A stretch of 64,000 nucleotides of DNA. It comes from Asparagopsis taxiformis (taxonomy: Eukaryota > Rhodophyta > Florideophyceae > Bonnemaisoniales > Bonnemaisoniaceae). The DNA is taken from the NCBI GenBank assembly GCA_030407315.1, contig JALQPE010000165.1, positions 1 through 64,000 of the forward strand, read 5' to 3'. Under the pieces are notes generated by a model. It made no database searches. It saw only the letters and a list, made by a program, of their open reading frames with translations, and was not told the DNA's origin. Numbering within the stretch: the first letter of the stretch is position 1; the number at the start of each line of letters is the position of its first letter. Position numbers and translations under genes: made by a program. Below, piece by piece: positions 9,482 through 18,725 of this stretch.

Positions 9482-10008
9482 TAGTTTTCCGACGACGTGT
9501 CGGAGTCGTCGGAGGTTTCCAAGGCGTCGGCAACGTCTTGAGCCGTTACGGAAGATCCGTTACGTTCTAAAACGTCACGCCTCAGAGGGCCCAATTTGGG
9601 ATGATTTTCGTCATCGGCGAACGCAACCATGCGTGTTGGAGGGCTTGACCGTTGTAGAACGGTTTTAGGGTAATCCCTTTTTCGGTTGAACCGATTGGAC
9701 TGGCGCTGTTGGCGGCGCATAACCTGCTCCGGTTCTTGCTGGTAAGCGTAGTTCGCAAAGGCGAAGTAAGTTCCCACTGAGGGTGGTAGGTAAGGACAAG
9801 TGTATAACACGTGCCCCGGTTGGCGACAGCCAGAGCATCTCCAAGTAACAGCCCCTTCGGGGATCATACTCTCAGCGAGTTTAAGATGTTCTCCCGTTAG
9901 GGTAGGGGCCTGCATTGGCGCGCCCATTGGGTTCCCGGTAGGGGAAGGTAAGGTCGGCGGCGGGGTCCGCGGTATCACAGCCGGTTCTCCGGGTACGGTA
10001 GCAAGCAA
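9481..10008 (-). CDS. Ty3 nucleocapsid region with CCHC zinc knuckle
   Basis: This 175-codon frame contains C-S-G-C-R-Q-P-G-H-V-L-Y-T-C, an exact C-X2-C-X4-H-X4-C zinc knuckle (about residues 58-71) that binds element RNA. Flanks are Pro-rich before and Arg/Gln-rich after, ending in an acidic Ser/Asp tail. It is in the same frame as the capsid ORF upstream, separated by one in-frame TAA, so it is the C-terminal part of Gag. Confidence 0.85.
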   Translation of the reverse strand: MLATVPGEPAVIPRTPPPTLPSPTGNPMGAPMQAPTLTGEHLKLAESMIPEGAVTWRCSGCRQPGHVLYTCPYLPPSVGTYFAFANYAYQQEPEQVMRRQQRQSNRFNRKRDYPKTVLQRSSPPTRMVAFADDENHPKLGPLRRDVLERNGSSVTAQDVADALETSDDSDTSSEN

Positions 10009-10095
10009 CGCTTTGCGTTTGCGATCCGCGATTTCCCGAGTAGGGTAAGCCTTCGGCTTTGCGGGTAGCGAAGCTCGTAGAGAGTCCCCGAGTCC

Positions 10096-11172
10096 TTAAG
10101 CAAGGTTACGGACAGCAAGAAAATCTTCTCCGCCACTGCGGCCTATAGTCACCTTGACGGTGTGTTTAACCTCTGGGCGTAGGCCCTTGAGGTAGTAGTT
10201 GACCAAGTCTCTTTCCGAGAAGACGTTCGCACACAGGAGTGCAGCGTCCTGCAGTCTGTCTGCGTAGGCAGCTTCGTCCTCATCCGGCCCTTGCCGTATA
10301 CGCGTTACTGCGTCATATGCGTCCGCTAGGACATTGTCCGTCGCGTAGCGAGCCAGAAGGGCGTTAACGGCTTGAGGCCAAGTGATCTGCTGATGCAGGT
10401 GGTTGAGAAGCTTGCGCTTTCGCGTCTCAGCGGCGATAAACCGTTGAGGTTCTCCTTCCAGGAAATACTTGAGTAACTTGGTAGCCTCTCCCTGCGAGAC
10501 TCCGCATGAATCACATGCATCTTGAAATTCCGCGAGGAACCGGAGGATATCGATGGGTTCCGTACCATCGAACGGCGTGAATGACGCGTTAAAATTACGG
10601 ATCTTCTCCGTTAGCTTATACAAGCTTCTTGATTTACCCATTGGGGTATCAGTCGTTAGGGACTTGTTCTTGAGTCGGTAGTACCGACAGGAGACCACTA
10701 GGTCGAACGCGGGTTCGCGGGCCTTCAAAGGCACTAAGCCTTCCTCAAGAGGTCCTTCTTCATCATCCCACGAGGGATTTTCCGGTGCAGATCCGGTGGC
10801 ACGAGTGTGCTGTCTCGTGCGAGAGATATTCCCTGTTTGGGATAGTGATTCGGCGAGGGCGTCGACACGGTCGGACAGGTGTCGGGTTGCTTCCGCGACT
10901 TGATCCAATCGGGGATCTTCTTCTTCCTCCCTACCGGATGTAGGGTCAGGGAAGTCAGCCGATCGGATGCGGCGAGCAGGAAACTCCTGTTGTCCTAATG
11001 GACTGGCACTAAAGCCGTGAATCGAAAGCTCCTCCAGACGAGTTTCCAAAAGGGATACGCGTTTAGCGAATTCGGCTTTGACCTGATTCCAGGTTTCCGC
11101 TAGGAACTCGGCGTCCCGGTCTTGGGTGGCTTCTCGGCTGGCGGCCATCAGCTTTGGCTCGACCAGTTCCAT
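10096..11172 (-). CDS. Ty3 Gag capsid region
   Basis: The 358-codon frame has an N-terminal coiled-coil-like segment and an acidic linker. A typical retrotransposon Gag domain follows at about residues 190-355 (F-D-G-T-E-P-I-D-I-L-R-F-L, then A-Y-A-D-R-L-Q-D-A and Y-Y-L-K-G-L-R-P). It forms the virus-like particle. The stop at 10096 is an in-frame TAA in the context GCT-TAA-GGA, and the frame continues into the zinc-knuckle part. The N-terminal ATG here is probably internal, since the frame is also open upstream to 11406 apart from one TAA. Confidence 0.85.
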   Translation of the reverse strand: MELVEPKLMAASREATQDRDAEFLAETWNQVKAEFAKRVSLLETRLEELSIHGFSASPLGQQEFPARRIRSADFPDPTSGREEEEDPRLDQVAEATRHLSDRVDALAESLSQTGNISRTRQHTRATGSAPENPSWDDEEGPLEEGLVPLKAREPAFDLVVSCRYYRLKNKSLTTDTPMGKSRSLYKLTEKIRNFNASFTPFDGTEPIDILRFLAEFQDACDSCGVSQGEATKLLKYFLEGEPQRFIAAETRKRKLLNHLHQQITWPQAVNALLARYATDNVLADAYDAVTRIRQGPDEDEAAYADRLQDAALLCANVFSERDLVNYYLKGLRPEVKHTVKVTIGRSGGEDFLAVRNLA

Positions 11173-11214
11173 AACGGTTTCGACCGTAGCGTCTACGATT
11201 TCCGCCCTGCGGTC

Positions 11215-11406
11215 TTAAACAGTCTTCTCGACGACGGTGCTGAATTCAGCCTTGAACTCTTCCAACCGTTCGTTGAAGATTCGGTCGGCTCGGTCTTGCA
11301 GGGTGTTAATCACCACGCCTTCTTCGGCGATCAGATCCGAATCGGATAAGTCGCTGGCAGGCGCTATGTCCTCACTAGAGGGTCCCGCTGTAGGGTTACG
11401 AGGCAT
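11215..11406 (-). CDS. Ty3 Gag N-terminus, cut by an in-frame stop
   Basis: The 63-codon acidic, helical segment starts with M-P-R-N-P-T at 11406 and is in the same frame as the capsid ORF that follows. Only a TAA at 11215-11217 separates them. The joined frame is coherent (acidic helix into coiled coil), so this is probably the true Gag start. It is first in the element, about 390 bases from the 5' LTR. Confidence 0.65.
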   Translation of the reverse strand: MPRNPTAGPSSEDIAPASDLSDSDLIAEEGVVINTLQDRADRIFNERLEEFKAEFSTVVEKTV

Positions 11407-11799
11407 CGTGAAGATGATTGTGAAGGAAAATTTCTCTCAAAGAGACTTACCCGAGGGTACAAGGTTCTAGGTCGAGAGACCAATGTAGCAGGTAGAAAAT
11501 CCGCTAGAGCGGCAAACCACCCGACAGGTGTCCCGAGCCTCGGTAGAGGAAGTGGTAGAGCAGATGAACCTTATAGGTACCCAGCGGGTAGTCTCGTAAG
11601 AGAGAAGGGATCGCTACCCGGAGGGGGTTGTGCGATTATAGCGCTCACGCGAGATGCGTATTAATGGAGCAAGATGACGTAATCCGTCGAGCTGTTGGCT
11701 AACCCTAAGGTTTTCCCGGAGAGGGGTTGAACAATAGGTATGCGAACACTGTTCCTGTGGGTCGTAATTCCACTTGAGTTTACGTTACTCTAGAAACCG
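11407..11799 (-). other. Ty3 leader between 5' LTR and Gag
   Basis: This holds no convincing ORF. The minus strand just after the LTR starts CGGTTTCTAGAGTAACG, where a primer-binding site would be expected. It does not show the common TGGTATC or TGGCGCC start, so the priming tRNA is not assigned. Confidence 0.5.
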
Positions 11800-12166
11800 T
11801 GCCTACTGGCTATTCCAGTGGCCGTTTTATACTAAGTCTACTGTAAGCTAGGGTTAGTGGTTAGGAATAAATATCCAGTTAGTGACCAATCAGAACCCAA
11901 TTACTGGCGCTCGCCTACCCGCGAGGTCATTGCCAATAGGCTTACAATGTAATGTATGGCTGATCAGCCTAAGTTAAAATTTGCCCCTTGTGGGGTCTTG
12001 GCCGGGGCCGATAGGCCCGGGTGGGGTTATTTGTCAGCCATAGCTGGTCCTAAGTATAGGAAACACGCCAGTTGGCTGGTGCCTTCTGATTGGCACATCC
12101 CGTAAGTGGGTACCCAATAGGGAAGCGACACGGCTCGATCAGCGAGGACCGCCAGGCGGTACGACA
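11800..12166 (-). repeat. 5' LTR of the Ty3 element
   Basis: This is the second copy of the 367-bp repeat, TG...CA on the plus strand. The copia-1 reading frame resumes at 12167. If the usual 5-bp duplication applies, it would be GAATC at 12167-12171; the partner lies off the window. Confidence 0.92.
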
Positions 12167-13643
12167 GAATCACATAGGTATCGAAGGGATCCTATAAGGC
12201 TTTTGTATTCATAAGTGGATGTGTCCAGTGGTTTGCTTTCACTGTTTAAGTCGGCAACGAGTTCTGAAGCGATGGGAGATGGGAAGGGTTTGGCATCAGT
12301 TTGTCCAAAGCGATCGATGAGATTTTGGATGTATCCAGGCTGTGAAATCTTGATGCCTTCTTTTGAGTGTTCTACTTTCCAGCCAAGTATGTTTGTTACT
12401 TGTCCGAGATCTTTGAGAGTATATTTCTGTTGAAGTCTTGTTTTAACCTTATTGACAAGGGGAATATGGTTAGAGACCACGAGGAAGTCATCCACCGTGA
12501 TGACGAGTAAGACGAAGTGGGATGGGTTAATTTGGTGACGGAGAAGGAAAGAGCAGGTGTCAGATGTAAGGCGGGAGAAGTCGGAGACGTTGAGAAAGTC
12601 TGCCAGGCCTTCAGTGAATATCTTACAAGCCTGGCGACTGCCATACATGTTTCCAGTCAGTTTGGCTACATGATTTGGATATTTTAAAGTGCCATCGAAA
12701 CGGCGCGGTTGGTGGAGGAAGATGTGTCGATCTTCTGTAAACAGCTCATGTAAGAATGCGGCTTCAAGGTCCCAGTGAAAGGTATGCCAATTATGAGCAG
12801 CCGCAAGTGCTAGGGCCGTTCGTATCGCTTCGCGGCTGGCAACTGGACTAGATAAATCATCCGGATCGTAGTGTAGGCCGGAAATTTGGCGGTCACCTCG
12901 TATAGTACAGCGAACTTTGCGGGTAGTGGGTGAACCATCACTGTCAGTTTTGAGTTTTATGACAGTTTGAACCGGGAGGAGCTTCGTATTGGGTGGGACA
13001 TCGGTCTTGGGTATGTACGTCAGTACACCACGATCTTCCAAATTGTCGAGTTCTGCGTTCCATGCAATTTCCCATTCCCTGGCATCTGGAGCGGATCGAG
13101 CTTGCTTTACGTTTTTGGGCTCCGTAAAGGTTAACGACGGTGTTTTGGCAGTTAGCGTCATCGATGAGGGAGATGTGGTACAAATGGGATCATGCAGGGG
13201 GTCGTAAATGGTGAAATCTCGTGTGCGGCATCGTGATATCTTGTGTGAGTCGCGATCGTAAACAAAGTAGTGGTTGTAGTCGCATCGTCCAATGTATGTG
13301 ACGAGTTTTGAACGGGACTGCAGTTTGTTATGTGGGGATGGGTCATAGATGTAGCCGTCGGTACCGAATGGAGGAGTGAGTCGACTTGTGGGTGAATATT
13401 GTGCCAAAGGGCAGCTGGGAGCTGGCCATGTGCTGCATGCGGGGTGTGGTTGTACGTGTCAGCTGCGGCAATGGCAGCGTAGTCCCACAGTTCTAATGGT
13501 AAATTGGCGGATAGGAGTGTGGTACGGGTTGTGTTCATGATTGTACGATTCACTCGCTCGGCAAGAGAATTTTCTTGCGGGGTGTGAGGTATGGTAGGGT
13601 GAAGGTGGATGTTGTGTTGTTTGTAAAAGGATGTGAGGGAATG
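12167..13643 (-). pseudogene. Copia-1 polyprotein, integrase C-terminus to mid RT
   Basis: This continues the polyprotein after the 11.3-kb insertion. It has the integrase catalytic glutamate segment (T-P-Q-E-N-S-L-A-E-R), the integrase tail (W-D-Y-A-A), then after a one-base deletion near 13380 a copia RT with H-W-D-L-E-A-A-F-L-H and the catalytic I-T-V-D-D-F-L-V. It stops at L-I-G-S-L-R-Y-L-C-D-S where the Ty3 LTR begins. It aligns along its length with the copia-2 polyprotein but is clearly a different family. It is non-functional because of the two insertions and the frameshift. Confidence 0.9.
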
Positions 13644-13702
13644 CGTCTGTGTTTTCGGAAGTGGACGCGGACGTCCAGTCTCTCTAGTACGGGTCCTAGT
13701 CG
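13644..13702 (+). repeat. Left terminal inverted repeat of the 11.3-kb element
   Basis: It begins CGTCTGTGTTTTCGG, continues through GTGGACGCGGACGTCCA, and ends with a CTCTAGTAC...CCTAGT motif. The reverse complement of the right end matches with two mismatches in the first 34 bases and then shares CTCTAGTAC with small gaps. Target TG duplicates precede it at 13642-13643. A partial inverted echo (GAACGTCCGCGTCCGAAA) occurs at 13728-13745, so this end can itself fold back. Confidence 0.8.
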
Positions 13703-13774
13703 GCCCCGAGATTTACTAGAACAAATGAACGTCCGCGTCCGAAAAAAAAATAAAAATTTTTTGGATGCGGACGT

Positions 13775-13989
13775 CCACTTTCTCTAGTACGTTCGGCGGA
13801 ATACTAGGACCCGACATCCACTTTCTCTAGTACGTTCGGCGGAATACTAGGACCCGACATCCAATTTCTCTAGTACATTCAGCGGGATCCTAGGACCCGA
13901 CATCCACTTTCTCTAGTACGTTCGGCGGAGTACTAGGACCCGACATCCAGTTTCTCTAGTACGTTTGGCGGGATCCTAGGACCCGACAT
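13775..13989. repeat. 43-bp tandem repeat, five copies
   Basis: Units start with CCA(C/A/G)TTTCTCTAGTAC and end with GGACCCGACAT. CCA recurs at 13775, 13818, 13861, 13904 and 13947, exactly 43 bases apart. Each carries a CTAG-containing palindromic core, like the CTAG motifs at the other end of the element. Such subterminal arrays often bind transposase; that role is inferred. Confidence 0.9.
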
Positions 13990-14116
13990 TCAGTATACAA
14001 TATATCAGCAAAAACCGGGAGGGAAGAAATTACAGCGGATGGTAAATTAAGGGCCCATATCGGACCGTATTTTATTCTCTCATTTACGAAACTGCTGGTA
14101 TACAATACGTCTCTCT

Positions 14117-14260
14117 AGAATAGGAAATACATATCTGGTCAGAATAGGAAATAAATACCCGGTTAGAATAGGAAATACGTATCCAGCCAGGATACGGAAT
14201 ATGTATCCAGCTAGAATATGGAATACGTATCCAGCCAGAATACAAAATACCTGTCAGCAT
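14117..14260. repeat. 24-bp tandem repeat, six degenerate copies
   Basis: The unit resembles AGAATAGGAAATACGTATCC plus four bases (AGCC/GGTT/AGCT). Six units fit a 24-bp period, with divergence increasing to the right. It is non-coding and lies within the left part of the 11.3-kb element. Confidence 0.85.
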
Positions 14261-14399
14261 ACCGTCGATCACCCATCTCCCTCACTATCGCGTTCTCCCT
14301 ACCATCCGAACGCCATGCACCACCATCCGCACATACTTCAAGAACCCTCACGACCTAGATTACAAAAAATCTGCTCCTTCCCAATACCATCCCCGCTTT

Positions 14400-16070
14400 C
14401 CTCGACACCACCCCAGCCCATTAAATCATCAAGACATGAAACACGAACATGGTCAGCAAAATCTTACACGACTTGAAACCCACTCTTACTTCTATCGTAT
14501 GCCCGAAAATATACACATACCAGAAACACCTCACAGCTTCATTCCCCATCTTCCTAGATCCCTTCTTCACTCTCCCTGAGTCCTGCCGTTCCTGCTTCAC
14601 CACTCCTGCATCACATACACAACATCAACCCCAACAGTCAGATTCAAAAGCAACGCTTACCACGCCAGATATCTTAGAAAATCCCTTACTTACCTCTCAT
14701 CCATCCTACACACAATACAAACCATGATACAAAAACCTTGCAATGAATAATCAAAGTCAGCAGTCCATATCTTCGCAAAACAAGTCTTGGCGCTCAATGA
14801 AACTTACCTTCTGTCATCACCATTCCAGCATCACCTGCATAAAATCGAAATCAACAACAACAGTCGGACTCAAAACCCACATGTCCCTCTCAGCATACTC
14901 TCAAAACTTCCGCACTTTCCTTCGCTCGACACAATACGCACCATGACTGGATAAGCTTCCAATGAATAAATATCGCATTAACTGCAATAGTCAGATTCGA
15001 AACAAACACTTCTCTCGATGCATACCCTCAGAACTCACTTACTCTCGTTTCATTCTACACACAATACAGACCAAAAGTCGAAAATCTCACAACCAACAAA
15101 TGAAGTCAACATTCCGCATCTTCGCACCACCGGACTGCGCGCTAAATGCAACTTACCTTCCGTCATCACCATTCCTGCATCACCTACAAAAAATCGAAAT
15201 CAACAACAACAGTCGGACTGAAAACCCATGCTTCCCTCGCTGCATACCCTCAGAACTCACTTACCCTCGTTGTATCCTGCACACAATAGAAACCATAAGT
15301 CAAAAATTGTACAAAAAAATGTAGTCAGCATTCCATATCTTCGCGCAACTTAACTAGGCGCTCAATGTAACTTACCTTCCGTCATCACCATTCCAGAATC
15401 ACCTACACAAAATCAACATCAACCACAGCAGTCAGACTCAAAACCCACATTCCACTCACTGCACCCCTCAAATGCTCGCCTACCTCCCTTCCACCCTTCA
15501 GCAAATATGCACCATGACTCACTAAGCTCCCAATAAATAAATATTGCATAAAAGACGACAGTCAAATTTAAAACAAACACTTCCCTCGCTTCATACCCTC
15601 AGGACGCACTTAACCTCTTCATCTCGTTGCATCATACAAACAATACAACCAATAATTCACAAATCGTGCAACGAAAAAATGTAGTCAGCATTCCATTTCA
15701 TCGCGAAACCCGTCTTTCAGCTCAATGAAACTTACCTTACTTCATCACTATTCCTGCACCACCTATACAACATCAAAATGAACCAGAACAGTCAGACTAA
15801 AAACCCATGCATCCCTTATTGCACACCCGCGAGACTCACTTACTTACCTGCCTCCCATGGTTCACAACATGCAAACCATGACTCACGAAGCTTCTAATGA
15901 ATCAATATCGCATCAACGACAACAGTACGACTCAAAACACACGCTTCCCTCGCTGCATACTCTCCAAACTGGCATACTCACCGTCGTTCTATCCTCTACA
16001 CCAAACAAAGGAAACACGACCAAAGAACCTCAGCCAGTGACGGCGGAGAAGTGGAATTCCACAGGTTAAC
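14400..16070. repeat. Degenerate long tandem repeats, A/C-rich
   Basis: Phrases recur out of exact register. The CATCACCATTCC phrase is at about 14815, 15163 and 15382, with a variant near 15742. Phrases such as CTCAGAACTCACTTA and CACACAATA also recur. Two alternating units of roughly 140 and 215 bp would explain the spacing. The plus strand is poor in G. Short ORFs here are by-products. Nothing in it looks like a conserved gene. Confidence 0.7.
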
Positions 16071-16544
16071 CTGCGGCGTCGACTGGACAGCTTTCAACGT
16101 CAGCTTAAGTCCTGCTGTGCATACTCCATATCATCGCCGGTATTGAGATTAATAATGGCCCAAGCCATGGTCTCTGAACTCCCGAATGATGAGATCCGGA
16201 TCGAGAACATCGGAATGGTATAATCATATATATCACAATCCATTTGCTTCCCTTAAATGATCCCTGTAATATCCACTGTAAAGCACAAACTTATTCCATG
16301 AAGTTCGCAATTAATATAATTTTATTATTTCAAATGAATTAATTGAAAATCCATCTCCCACGGCGGTCATTCGTCCTTCCAAGCGCACGTTGCCAGCAAA
16401 ATGTGTGACCTAGCGGTGATGATTGATCGCTCAGGCACATTCCACCATTGGGCTGCCAGAAGTGAGCACAAAACTGATACCCACAAAACCACGAGAACAT
16501 TACAAACGAGGTCTCGAACGCACATTTGGAATACAATATAAATA
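16071..16544. other. Unique sequence before the left inverted arm
   Basis: I see no repeat or convincing ORF in this stretch of the 11.3-kb element. Confidence 0.4.
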
Positions 16545-18710
16545 CTATACAACAAACTCTACTCGCTATCTCAGACGACGCGGCTCACAAGTGGCGTAGT
16601 CCCAATTTTCCGTAACGCCTTTCCTGATGCTTAAAAGTAAAAAACACGTCAAAACGTATATCAGAAATGAGTGCGAGAGTTTTCTGCACAGGAGATGCTG
16701 AGCCACCAAATTGATTTTTCGGAAATTTTAGAATTTCTGGGCTGGCCAGCAATGCAATCGAGCTGGACATCCACCGGACGTCCATTTCAGGTTGATCGTG
16801 AGAGAGTAGGGCGGGACCATGATGAAACAAGGACCAAGACCTGTCCCTGACGTGTTGAGCCTGAAATCGACCCTTCGTAAGACGCGATTTTGGCTTACAG
16901 TTGGTGCTTACAGAAGCCAGTGATGACCCCGGTCGGGGCGGCAGCCGGTTCCTGGGGCCGTTGTGGCCAAATTAGACACCTTGATTTGAATTGAAATTTG
17001 GGCTATTCTCAAAAACATGCACATGTGAACATGTTTTTGAGATGGGGGTCTGCCGTACGGCACAATCGACCCGCCCAAATCGATGATTTTTCACAATTTT
17101 TTTCTGCCCGAAATTTTAGAATTTCTGGGCTGGCCAGCAGTGCAATTGAGCCGGACATCCACCAGACGTCCATTCTGGGTTGTTCGTATGCTGCTCACAT
17201 TTACGCATTACAGCAACTAAGCAGGCGGGCTCACTACTCATACAAAGTGCACGGAATATGAGTAACGTGATGTGTGAGTGTTGTTTGTCGTGAGAAAGTG
17301 GGGTGGGAGCATGTCGAAACAAGGACCAAAACTTCGCCCTGGCGTATTGAGCCTGAGCCTGGAATCGATCCTTCGTGAGATGTGGCTTTGCTTACAGTTG
17401 GTGCTTACAGAAGCCAGCGATGGCCCCGCTCGGGGCGTCGGATGGCTTCTTCTGGGGCCGTTGTGGCCAGATTAGACACCTTGATTTGAATTGAATTTTG
17501 AGCCATTCTCAAAAACATGCACATGTGAACATGTTTTTGAGATGGGGGTGTGCCGTACGGCACTTTCGACCGCCCAAATCGATATAATTTTGCAATTTTT
17601 TTCTGACTGAAATTTTAGAATTTCTGGGCTCGCCAGCAATGCAATTGAGCTGGACATTCACCGGACGTCCATTTCAGGTTGGTCGAGTATTGCACATGGA
17701 TACAGTTTTGCAGCTATTTCTCAGCCCAACATTTTAGAATTTCAGGGCTGACCAGCAATGTAACCGAGCCGGACTTCCACTGGACGTCCATTTCAAGTTA
17801 GGCTAGTGCTGCACATTTGCTCGCATCGCAGCAACTAAGCAAGTGTTGACAGCACCGAGATGCCATGCAGACAAGGGGGAATCGGCTGCAAACGGCTTCC
17901 CTGGTCGGCGGCTGGATGTCTGGATGTGAATGGCTGCAAGCATGGAAATCTTGCTACCGCACAGCGCATACACACTGCAGCAGCACATCACTGACGCATG
18001 CGAAAGTTGGGTGCTGCAGTGCGTGGTTGTTTGTGTGTTTGTGTCTTTGTGTGTGTATGACGAACCTTGTGGTATCCCTAGGCGTGCACTGGTACAAAAA
18101 GTTTGGACTGCCCCATCGGTCGTACTTTGGCGCATTTACATGCATCGGAGAACGACCAAGGAGGTAGAGCAGCAATCGCTGTTGGCTGAGCGTCCAAACT
18201 GGAGGGCTTGGGGCAATGGTTCTATAGCAGTCATTTATAGGACGCCCACCGTTGATGACTGAGATCCACGGTGGGTTTAGTATTCATGGTGTTGTCCTGC
18301 ATTGGCGGACGTCGAAGACGAGTACTTCCAGTGAGCGTCCAAGGTGAACAGCTCAGCAGAGGATTATGATGTGGATGTGAAGGCATGGATGAGGCCAGCA
18401 GGAACGTTTCTGCAAGATGGGCGTGAGTGGGTAAGTGAGCGGGGAGGGGCCGCTCGGGGCGCTTGGTAGCTCTGGGGCCGTTGTGGCCAAATTAGAATCA
18501 AGCCTATGTCCGGCGGACGTCCTGAATTGCTTTATTTTTTGGGCTATTCTCAAAAACATGCACATGTGAACATGTTTTTGAGATGGGGGTGTGCCGTACG
18601 GCACTTTCGACCGCCCAAATCGATGTATTTTTGCATTTTTTTTCTGACTGAAATTTTAGAATTTCTGGGCTCGCCAGCAATGCAATTGCGCTGGTCATTC
18701 ACCGGACGTC
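16545..18710 (+). repeat. Left arm of a 2.17-kb near-perfect inverted repeat
   Basis: The reverse complement recurs at 21332-23506 with only occasional single-base differences; all short ORFs in one arm reappear mirrored in the other. The arm is modular. A block of about 235 bp begins GGGGCCGTTGTGGCC, contains a hairpin made of CTCAAAAACATG and its complement, then a TGCCGTACGGCA palindrome, and ends with GGACGTCC-like sequence. It occurs at about 16954, 17455 and 18475. No protein domain is recognised. The two arms could form a very large hairpin. Confidence 0.9.
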
Positions 18711-18725
18711 CATTTCCATTTCAGA
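16954..18725 (+). repeat. Three copies of a 235-bp module inside the left arm
   Basis: Module starts are near 16954, 17455 and 18475. Each has GGGGCCGTTGTGGCC, the hairpin around CACATGTG flanked by CTCAAAAACATG and CATGTTTTTGAG, the palindrome TGCCGTACGGCA, the phrase ATTTTAGAATTTCTGGGCT and a GGACGTC(C) end. The last part also occurs alone near 16720 and 17730. The first two modules lie in a roughly 500-bp tandem duplication. Confidence 0.85.

Larger units (their letters stand above)
1..12166 (-). mobile_element. Ty3/gypsy LTR retrotransposon, 12.2 kb, with chromodomain and antisense coding block
   Basis: Two direct copies of a 367-368 bp repeat bound an internal region encoding, on the minus strand and in Ty3 order, Gag, zinc knuckle, aspartic protease, reverse transcriptase, RNase H, integrase and a separate chromodomain ORF. 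It is therefore a Metaviridae-type element read right to left. Its coding frames are broken at several points (two in-frame TAA codons in Gag, shifts at protease/RT, RT/RNase H and RNase H/integrase). It lies inside the reverse transcriptase of copia-1, because the copia frame stops exactly at the LTR edge (12166/12167). At about 12.2 kb it is roughly twice the usual size. The excess is the plus-strand block between integrase and the 3' LTR. The left target flank is essentially outside the window, so the target duplication cannot be checked. Confidence 0.93.

Noticed and set aside
14400..16070. CRISPR-like array
   Set aside because: The repeats are long, degenerate and without uniform spacers, in a eukaryotic transposon.
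17803..18262. Several 70-110 codon ORFs repeated in both inverted arms
   Set aside because: They overlap on both strands and are identical only because the arms are; no codon-level conservation or domain argues for coding.
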